From the NCBI RefSeq assembly GCF_020509005.1, contig NC_063012.1:496001-560000 (forward strand): DNA of 64,000 nt. Direction: 5' to 3'. Below are positions 55,888 to 64,000 of the stretch, piece by piece. The position numbers were made by a program, and so were the translations under genes. The DNA is from Fulvia fulva (Eukaryota; Ascomycota; Dothideomycetes; Mycosphaerellales; Mycosphaerellaceae). The notes below the pieces were generated by a model, which was not told the origin of the DNA, did not search any database, and was given only the letters and a program-made list of their open reading frames with translations. Positions within the stretch are counted from its first letter, which is position 1. The number at the start of each line of letters is the position of its first letter.

Positions 55888-58800
55888 TACTATACGACGA
55901 CATTACTATCGTATAGTATAACGTAAACAAAAGTAGGGACAAGGTCTAGCGCCACTTTCTATAAGAGCTAGACCCGCTACGGTACTACGTTATTACGGTA
56001 TAGGAACTATAGATCCACCCCTACGTAAGACTCCTAGACACTTATAATAACCGGAGATACTATACCGTAATCGCGGACTAACGAGGCGTTATCCCGAGGA
56101 CATATATATACGTAAGTAAGACTATAGACCTTAAGTCGTAGAAGGTTTTACTACCGTAGTAGGGTAACCTAGGAGACATAACATTAATCTAGATCGATAC
56201 GACATAAGGCCCTATCCAGATCCATAACGTTTATAACCCGCTACCGCGGGGTCGGACGAGTAGGAAACTAGGAACCCTCGCCTACCTAGAGCGGACCCTA
56301 AGCTAAGATATAAAGCAAGTACTCCTCGGCGACTTTAACCTCTACTACCTATAGTAGGGACTCGAATTCACTCCCCCGTACGCGTTTCTAGGGGGGAAGC
56401 TACTAGATATAACCGTACGCTACGGAATGGCCTTAGTAATACTAAAGGGAACAGAGACGTAGAAGGCCCGTACTAGTATAAGTACGATCGACCTATACTT
56501 TCTATTACGAGAACTTAAAGAGAGACTAGTCTAATACCGACCGAACTACGCGCTAGACGCCTCCTTAGACTATATCCCTATCTAAACGACGCTAGGGGTA
56601 AAGGCGATAGAGGAGCTAGTAAGCGAACTATGCCGTAACTAGAAGAAGGTACGCTAGGACGATATAAGAGGCTTCCTAATAGCGAACCTACTATAGTATA
56701 GAGAACTCGAGATGACAGCTTAGCTAGATTAAGTAGCGGAACAGATTACCTCGGTTATATAGTAAGTAGCGGAACAATATACGCCGTTACTCCGGCCCTT
56801 AACGTAGTAGAAGGCCTTCTAGACCCCTAAGTACTCTACGAAGGTAAGGGAGGCTAGAAGGGCGAGGCGATAGTAGACGAAGGAGTATACCTAAGAGATG
56901 TAGGAGCAATACTGTCGCGCGATACAAGAGAAGAAGGTATAGATAAGACGCGATAAGCTATAGAAATAGAGAGCGACGATCGGGCTCGTTATAGAAAACC
57001 CGGAATAGATATAGAGACTTACTAAATAGGCACGACTACCTAAAGAGCAACAAACCCCTCACTTCCCCCTAATCGTAGACCGCGAAGGGATTGCCTAGGC
57101 TACGCCCTGGGGTAAGGCAAAAGTATTAGCCGACTATTTCTTTTCGACGTAAGTAGAGGTAGACCTTACGGATATCGACCCGAGTATATACCCGGAACCC
57201 CTAGACATAGATTAGGCGGTTAGCTCTAATATAGTAACAGGAGTTATAAGTAAGCTAAAATGACGAAAAGCCCTAGGCCTAGACAGGATACCAAACGTAC
57301 TGCTAAAAGAGTATAGAGAAGAGATCGCGCCGAGCCTTATAAACCTATTTACCGCGTGCCTACGGCTAGGGTATCACCCGAAGCCGTATAGAGAGTCTAT
57401 GACAGTAGTGCTACGTAAGCTATAGAAGGAAGACTATACTCAGCCCAAGTCGTATAGACTAATAGCACTTCTAAATACGATAGGGAAGGTCCTAGAAAAG
57501 ATAGTAGCCTAGAGACTTACGTAGCTTACCGAGGACAACCACGTACTCCTAGTAACACAGATAGGGGGAAGAAGCTAGCGATCGACACTAATAGTAATAG
57601 AGCTAATTACGGAGCAAATTCAGACCCTCTAGCACTACGGTAGGAACCGAGCGGCGTCCTTACTATCCCTTAACATCGTAGGAGCCTTTAATAACGTCTT
57701 ATACTAAAGGCTAATATATATCCTATAGTAGAAAGGCATCCCCTAGTAGGTAACGACGTTCGTCTACTCCTTTCTCTAGGAACGGACGACATACCTAGTC
57801 CTAGGAAGGTAAACGTCCGACCCGGTAAAGGTAGAGGCTAGAATACCTTAGGGATCTACTCTCTCCCCTATCCTATTTCTAATATTTATGTCTGATCTAA
57901 TCCCCCTACTTACCTCTCCGTAGACCTTAGTATCGGGGTTCGTAGACGATATAAACATCCTAGCCTAGTTAGACTCGATAGAAGAGAACTGTCGCCTCCT
58001 TAAAGATAGGCACAAAAAATACGAGGAGTAGGTAAAGAAGTATAGTGCCCGGTTCGCCTATAAAAAGTACCAACTTATATACTTTAGTAAAGCGAGAACA
58101 TACTATAATATAAAGGCGGCGGTAAGAATCTAAGGCTACGAGACTAAGCTATTAGCGGAGCTACGAGTACTAGGGATCTAGCTCGACCCGAAGCTAAGCT
58201 AGAATATATAGATTAAGAAAGCCTAGAGTCGAGCGTAAGTTAATAAAGCCTCGATAAAGAGGCTTACGGCATCTATATAGGGAGTAACATTCGATAAGGT
58301 AAGAGTAATATATAAGGCGATTGTTAGACTAGCTATATTATACGGGGCATAGATTTAGGGAATAGGAGGCGTAGGCAAGCCGATTCCGAAACGGATAGAG
58401 CAACCCCTAAATAGGACATAGGTAGGTAACCTACGTAGGATACTAGGCGTATATAAGATAACGTTAATAAGCACGGTAGAAATAGAGACAGGAACACTAC
58501 TAATCGGCTAGTATATCCGGGGAATAAGAATTTAATACGCGGTAAAGACGACAGATTACCTAGTACAAACTACGATCTAGGAGGTAAAGAATAAGATAGA
58601 AAGCCGCTACCGGAGAGGGGCCGGACATAGGACAAGCTAAAAAGAGGATGACCTTACTACCTTTACGGCCGTATAGACAAGTACCGAATAGCTAGCACGA
58701 AAAGAGGAGGAGCGTAGGACTCGCTAGGCCGGCGGGAGTAAGGCTAAGACCTAAAGCCTAGCGGAATAGATAGCGAGCTACCTATAGGAGTAGGACTAGA

Positions 58801-59268
58801 AAAGGAAGCCCCCTAAGACAATAGGCCCGATAGCGCTCCGAGCCTTCTAGAGACATAATTACTAGCTATATAGGGACCTAATAAGGGCCGAAGCAAGTAT
58901 AGCGATCCAAATCAGGTCCGAATATATTAGATTAAGGGCCTACCTATTTAGGAGACGCGTACTAGATATCTATAGCCTAGCCTACTAATATAGCTACCTA
59001 TCGCAAAACCTAGAACATATACTACTACGATGCCCGTAGTAGGCGAGAGGTAGGGGAAATTGGAGGCACTAAGCGGGAAGGAGAGACTATAAGTTAATTA
59101 TTAGGGACAAAGGTAACATTCGCCGAATCTCTCGGTAGATACTATAGTAGGGATACCTCTAGTAGTTTAGCCTCGCTAGCGAGACGGCGGAGTAGATAGA
59201 TAAGAGGCGGAAGCTAGGGGGGTTATAGATAGGGTAGTTATTAGGGCAGGCCTATAATACTAGCGTAC
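55884..59268 (+). pseudogene. LINE-c ORF2 (AP endonuclease, reverse transcriptase)
   Basis: Endonuclease reads DITIV-YNVNKSRDKV (about 55898-55950), IHNVYNPLPRGRTSR and VLLGDFNLYYL (about 56310-56350). RT reads GFVDDINIL (57938-57963). The C-terminal segment reads NLEHILLRCP (59010-59040), then GNIRRISR and LGQAYNTSVP at the end. It is collinear with LINE-d ORF2 but has a single copy of the region duplicated there. Many RIP stops are present. The sense strand stops matching at 59268. Confidence 0.8.
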
Positions 59269-60905
59269 CGTAGCGGGTCTAGCTCTTATAGAAAGTGGCG
59301 CTAGACCTTGTCCCTACTTTTGTTTACGTTATACTATACGATAGTAATGTCGTCGTATAGTATTATTCGTTATCCGTAAGGTCCATTTCCGTACTAACCT
59401 ACTATATCTCCTAAGCCTATATCTCGCTATCCGGCTAGCCCTAGGGCCGCTAGGGCGCCCTAAAGATTCGTATTTAGCCTAGTTCGTTAGCGGCCCGGTT
59501 AAGGTGTCGAGGCCTACCGGGAGGTAGATACGTTTACGGTTAGGTTCCCTTGTTCGTCTCTTCTACCCTCTTCCTTTTGCTAGGCTCGAAGCCCTTATAT
59601 ACGGTAGGTCCCTCCTACTATCGTTAGGGGTACCTAGCTAGTATAGAGATCCTTGCTTATCTCGCTCGTTCTTATCCTACTATTCTAGCTAGGTATTAGC
59701 TTTAATACGCTAGGTGCCTTCTACCGTAGTATATATACCTACTCTCCTTTTTAGGCATTCCCTTCCCTAGTATAGGCCTACGTAGTAAGGATACCTTAGG
59801 GTCTTCTCCCTGTATTTTAGGGCTATATAACCGTACAATTAGTATTAGAAGCATTGTAGTACCCTATAGCTACTCTAATAGATCTCTATGTCTATTCTCT
59901 CGTAGTTCTAGAATAGCCTATTGTCTAGTATCTAGTTAGCTTGTTCCGCTATCTCTACCTAAATAATAAGCGATAAATACGTCTTTTCTCGGTCTACTGT
60001 CTTATATAGCTATAGCGCCTTCGTTAGTCGTACTCCTAGAGAGGTATTCTAGTTCTATACTTAGAGGTAGGGAAGGTCTTCGACCTTAAATGTCCTAGGG
60101 ACCCCGTAGGCGATAACGGTATACTGTTAGTAGGAGACTCGTACCGACTTCGCGACTTTAGTAGTCTACTCCTTATAGGTCTCTAGCTTTCGTCTATTAG
60201 ACTCTTATACGGTAAAGAGTCTCACTACGCCTATTACCTCTACCCTCGCTCTAACTACCTCCTTTTGGCCGATTCTATCGACAATCTCCTTACTTATTAG
60301 GGCTACGATTTCTTATTTCTCCGCCTGATTAGTAATATATAGGCGTACCGCCTTACTTACCTTCGGAGGGGGTTAATTCTTACCTACTACTACTATTGCC
60401 TATATAGTTAGTCTCTAGGCTGCCTTCTATATTACTTGTTAGATTGTCTTCGGGATTTAGTATAATAGCGCTTTTAGCGCTCCTAGTAGCTATGCTATAG
60501 TGTTCTTATATATCCGGGCTAGGTGTTCGTTATCCCCTAGTAAGTTTTCCGCCTCCGTATATAGGGTCGTCTACGCTATATTATCTGTCGTTAGCCTCTA
60601 CTTTCTATATAGTGGGCCTTAGCTTATGTCCTAGGTTTTTTCTTGGTTTGTTCCCCGGTTTGACTCTTAGTATAGAATGTTCGTAAGGCTATAGCTCTCG
60701 TTAGTTACTATCCTTCGCTACTATTCGGGGTCGCGCTTCCTAATTAGGCAATTGTCCTCCGTAACTCCGTAACTCTAGGGTCTGCCTTTAGGGGAAAGGG
60801 ACCTTAGTTTTAGGGTTTTTTGTACTACGATTACGCCGCCGCTAGCGTAGGCGGGTCGCTACTACTTAAGTAGATTACTCGTCTTAATAAGGGCTACCGA
60901 TTAAG
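59269..60905 (-). repeat. Inverted LINE 5' region inside the LINE-c 3' UTR
   Basis: About 1.64 kb of minus-strand LINE sequence collinear with LINE-d 50093-51740 (ORF2 start, ORF1, 5' region), RIP-mutated. It sits between sense 3'-UTR sequence on both sides (ends GCGTACC at 59268; resumes CCCCTCTATATATAC near 60969). About 90 bases of the 3' UTR and the LINE 3' end are not in the inverted piece. A 60-base spacer of unknown origin (60906-60968) follows. This is not a normal LINE insertion. Confidence 0.8.
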
Positions 60906-61052
60906 AATAGCCGTATATAGAAGTCGTAACTGAAACTCGGTCTAAGCTATATATATAGGAAGTGTAGTCCCCCTCTATATATACGAAAACAAGATAGTAT
61001 AGCTATATAGGCTAAAGGGTACTATAATAGCTTAATGAAATATCTATCTATA

Positions 61053-62318
61053 TAGCGATTTCTCTTTATTAGCTCGCGTTATAAGGGCATTATTCTCGCT
61101 ATACAAATCTAAAACGCTGTTCTTAAGACGGGTATAGCAATTACGAGTATCTAATTACGCTAGACTTATAAGATTTACGCCGAACTCGGGTGTATAAAGG
61201 CAACCGTTAAGAAGAACTAGCTTATTAGTGTCTTTAAAGCGCATTTTTATATCTCCTTACCCGTAGGAGACTATTTTCCCGGCGTTACCCTACCGTAATA
61301 TAGTAGTAGTATCCCGGAATGTAGCAAAATAGTCTCTATTTGCTATAATATGCTAGGAAGGGCCCGAATCTAGAATAAATTTGGTACTTTTAGCGCTTTT
61401 ATCGCGATAAACATCGCTATTTACGCTTAAAACGGCGGTATTATTTAATTCTTCGCCGCCTAAGTCCTCTATATTAGAGAATAGCACTTCGACTTTGCTA
61501 ACTCTGTTAGAGTTAGTAAATAGCGCGTCGCTATCTTCCTTAGAATACTTATCCTTTTTCTTAAAAGTCTTATTTCTTAGATTATGATTCTTCTTAAAAT
61601 ACGTAGATTCGATATGTCCCTTTTTATCGTAATAGGAACATACTTTATCCGAATTAGCGTATTTAGGACCTTTATTTCCCGGTCGTTTAGGCCCGTATCT
61701 CTTAGGCTTTCCTTTAGAAGAATTGCCGACGAATAAAGCGCTATCTTCCTTATCTTTAGCACTATATCTTCGCGATTCGTCTAGTAAATTACTAAACAAC
61801 TCTTCGAGAGAATAAGCCTCTATATTAGCTCTTGGACTTTGACTAATAGAGGTAACAAACGACTCGTATTCGTCCGTAAGATTATTTAAAGTCTATACTA
61901 TTATAGCGGTCTTAGGCAACTCGACGCCTTTAGATTTAAGGTCGTCGTATAGACGGCGAATCGTAGTCGTATATTTCTCTACCGAGTCATTACCCGTAGA
62001 GAGCGTAGTATTAAATAGCTCTCTTAAAACTAAGAACGAGGAATTAAATCCTTTAGGACTATATAAGTCCTCTAGAGAATTCTACGCTTCTAGAGTCGTA
62101 TTCTTATTTTGAATTTGTAGAAGAGGCCCGTCCTCGATAGATAACCTAATAACGGCGAGCGCTTTGTTTTGAATCTCTTTGTCGTCCCTAATAGGTTCCT
62201 CTATAGCCTTTTTTAGGCCTTCTTTCGTAAGGTACGCTTTTATCCTTAGGGCCTAAAATTTATAATTAGATTGGCCCCTTAGACGCGTGATATTAAATGT
62301 CTTATTGTTTAAAGACAT
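61053..62318 (-). pseudogene. CopD gag and protease (fourth copia family), partial
   Basis: Minus strand from ATG 62318: MSLNNKTFNITRLRGQSNYK, then a typical UBN2-type copia gag (KAYLTKEGLKKAIEEP, LYSPKGFNSSFLVLRELFNT, YESFVTSISQSP). A zinc knuckle VCSYYDKKGHIESTYFKK (about 61600-61650) has two Cys changed to Tyr. A protease follows with FILDSGPS (about 61355-61380, DSG type, unlike CopA-C) and GVNLISLA-LD. Only a handful of stops occur, so 61353-61799 is still open. The frame ends at the LINE-c tail at 61053; integrase and RT are not found on the other side. Confidence 0.82.
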
Positions 62319-63061
62319 CTTTAAAAAGCGTCCTTTGAAAAGTAAAGAGCTTTATTTAAAAATCGCCCTTTCCTTTTATAGAGAGATAGGCACAATACTT
62401 TAGCTACTTTCGTAGGCTCCTGCCCTTAGATTTCGCTATTTTTCGTCCTAGCGTATTAGTATACGGATTGCTAGTAGGTTCCCCGTAAGGATTTTATACT
62501 ACTAGTAACGCTAAAATTCCTAATTACTTAGGATAGCGCTCTAAAGGGACTTTGTAATATTAAAAGGTGTTTATAGTAGAAGCTAGCCTTAGGATATTCG
62601 TAGATAGTCGTAATAAATCGAGTATAATAGTCGAGGTAATAGTAGTTAAGAGTAGTAGACTTACTTTGCTTACTTGTCCTATCTAGAGGGCTTATTCTAC
62701 TCTTATTTATATTCGATTATAGACTCCTAGAGCCTTCTATACTACGTAATCTTTTACGTAGTATATTAATGATTAGAAGCGGATTTGTAAGAAGTTATAT
62801 CTCGTAGATTCTATTAAATTCTATAGCTTGTCTTCTAGACCACCTAGAGCGTTCTAGATTTTAATATAGTTAGAAAATAGCTAGTTCTAGAGATATTATA
62901 AGCCGGTAGTCCGGCGCTAGCCTATTACGGCCTAGACAAGCATTTCCGCACGATCCTAGCGATACTAGGAGCTTACGGGTTATTAGAATTTATCGGATTT
63001 AATAGTTTACCGCTTTATAATAGTATATCTCGCTTAGTAGCTATATAAAGCTTATAAACTA
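62319..63061 (-). other. CopD leader and probable 5' LTR region, unresolved
   Basis: AT-rich, partly RIP-mutated sequence upstream of CopD gag. It should hold the leader, primer site and 5' LTR, but there is no second LTR in the window to define ends. I did not find the initiator-tRNA site used by CopA and CopC. A TATAAATAAG stretch on the minus strand near 62703-62712 could be a promoter element. The junction to the next element is at about 63061. Confidence 0.4.
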
Positions 63062-64000
63062 ATAAAGGGATAGGAAGAGAGGAATCTTAAAACTTAACTA
63101 AGGACACTTTATTAGGGATAGCCTAGCTAAGATAGGAATAAACTATAAGAAGGCAGCACCTATACACTTACCTATAGATAGCTTTAAGGCCCTCAAACCT
63201 TCAAGCTATATAGATAAGAGGTATAATAAGGTAGAGTACTAGAGTATTAATAGTACTTAGATGTAGCTAGTAATAATTATAAGGTTAGACATTACTTTTG
63301 CCCTAGGAAGGATAAGCTTATTTATAAGTGACCTATTTACCTACTATATAAAGGCTTTGAAGAAGATTACTAGGTACCTAAGATTATACCCTAATCTAGG
63401 CCTTTAGTTCTTAAAGTCTAGAAAAGGACACCTTATTAGATACTAGAATTCTGATTATATAATAGACAAAGTAGACAGAGTCTTAATCCTTAGGTATGTC
63501 TTCTTCCTCTATAGGGCACTAGTTTCTTAGATAAGTAAGAAGCAAAAGTCTGTAGCAATATCTATAATAGAGGCCAAATATATAGCTATAAATATATATA
63601 CGGAGTAGTCCTAATTCCTAGCTTTACTACTAAGAGAAATAGATTGTCTAGAGTTAGTAGGAGACTATTCCTATTAACTAAGAATCACTAGAAACTAGGA
63701 GACTGTATCAAATTTGAGACTTGTTTAATTAAGAGGTAATAATTAAGCTGCCCTCACCCTAGTAAACGATGTACATATTTATAATAAGTCGAAGTATATT
63801 AATATTGCCTATAACGCTATTAAGAAACTTTAGTAGAGGAGGCTTATTACTATTAAGTATACTCTAACCTCTAAGATAGTTATAGACGGGTTTATAAAAC
63901 TAAAGACTAGTCTATACTCCTAGAGGTTTATAAGCTAGCTTAACCTATTATAAAAAGGTCTAAGTACTATTAGTAGGAAGTGAGTAGACTGTAACCTCTT
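63062..64000 (+). pseudogene. RIP-mutated copy of the CopC family, pol 3' part, cut by window end
   Basis: Aligns base for base with CopC 43716 to about 44654 (end of RT, RNase H, stop and post-ORF region). Differences are nearly all CA-to-TA or TG-to-TA. In the first ~110 bases I count 17 substitutions, all transitions and all but one in those contexts. Examples: GACAGC to GATAGC, GATGGGAATG to GATAGGAATA. Many Gln/Trp codons are now stops. The start at 63062 is inside pol, so this copy is 5'-truncated or interrupted. The 3' LTR should lie just beyond 64000. Confidence 0.92.

Larger units (their letters stand above)
37356..61052 (+). mobile_element. LINE-c, Tad-like LINE split by GypC and rearranged at its 3' end
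   Basis: Plus strand. The 5' region and ORF1 start lie at 37356-38270, the rest at 55231-59268. The two sides join exactly after removing GypC and its 5-bp duplication. The 3' UTR is broken at 59268 by about 1.7 kb holding an inverted LINE 5' region, then resumes at about 60969 and ends with a TATC-type tail near 61052. The element is the same family as LINE-d (shared 3' end AGCTTAATGAAATATCTATC). No target duplication was found: the left flank is CopB gag and the right flank is CopD. The 5' boundary is approximate. Confidence 0.78.

Noticed and set aside
1..64000. CRISPR-like arrays, prokaryotic operons, rRNA or tRNA genes
   Set aside because: No regularly spaced repeats, no ribosome binding sites and no cloverleaf recognised; the only tRNA-like match is the retroelement primer site.

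Overview
The window is a transposable-element graveyard from a filamentous ascomycete (Pezizomycotina-type fungus). Most of the 64 kb shows repeat-induced point mutation (RIP). CpA and its complement TpG have become TpA almost everywhere, while CpG is kept, so every old coding frame is riddled with TAG/TAA stops and Cys/His-to-Tyr changes. Element families are typical of fungi: Ty1/copia, Ty3/gypsy chromoviruses, Tad-like LINEs and a Fot1/pogo DNA transposon. No cellular gene, rRNA, tRNA or CRISPR array was recognised. The only intact long coding region is the polyprotein of one young copia element.

Layout. 1-430: base-balanced, non-RIP sequence. 431-2261: RIP-mutated DNA holding an internally deleted Fot1/pogo element (1009-2141, TA duplication). 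2262-16163: a minus-strand PIF1-like (possibly Helitron-type) helicase pseudogene, split by a full-length LINE (LINE-a, 3103-8394), a copia element (CopA, 8832-14254) and a solo gypsy LTR (14437-14820) that itself holds a smaller solo LTR. 16164-37355: a minus-strand copia element (CopB) carrying a 149-bp MITE and split by gypsy GypA (17188-33535). GypA is split by gypsy GypB (19166-28992), and GypB carries a solo copia LTR and a 5'-truncated LINE (LINE-b, 26048-28421). 37356-61052: a plus-strand LINE (LINE-c) split by gypsy GypC (38271-55230). GypC holds the intact copia CopC (39267-44904) and LINE-d (46229-51797), and LINE-d has a 411-bp tandem duplication. LINE-c ends with an inverted copy of its own 5' region. 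61053-63061: gag-protease part of a fourth copia family (CopD, minus). 63062-64000: a RIP-mutated copy of the CopC family running off the right edge.

Nesting gives relative ages: helicase before LINE-a, CopA and the solo LTR; CopB before GypA before GypB before LINE-b; LINE-c before GypC before CopC and LINE-d. Target-site duplications were read for nearly every insertion and support this order. CopC has LTRs differing at one base in 236 and an uninterrupted frame, so it landed after the surrounding DNA was mutated. Its RIP-mutated relative at the right edge gives a direct before/after record of the process.

Element names (CopA-D, GypA-C, LINE-a to d) are mine. Reading frames in RIP-mutated parts were followed by eye through stops, so their ends are approximate; LTR and duplication boundaries are exact unless stated.
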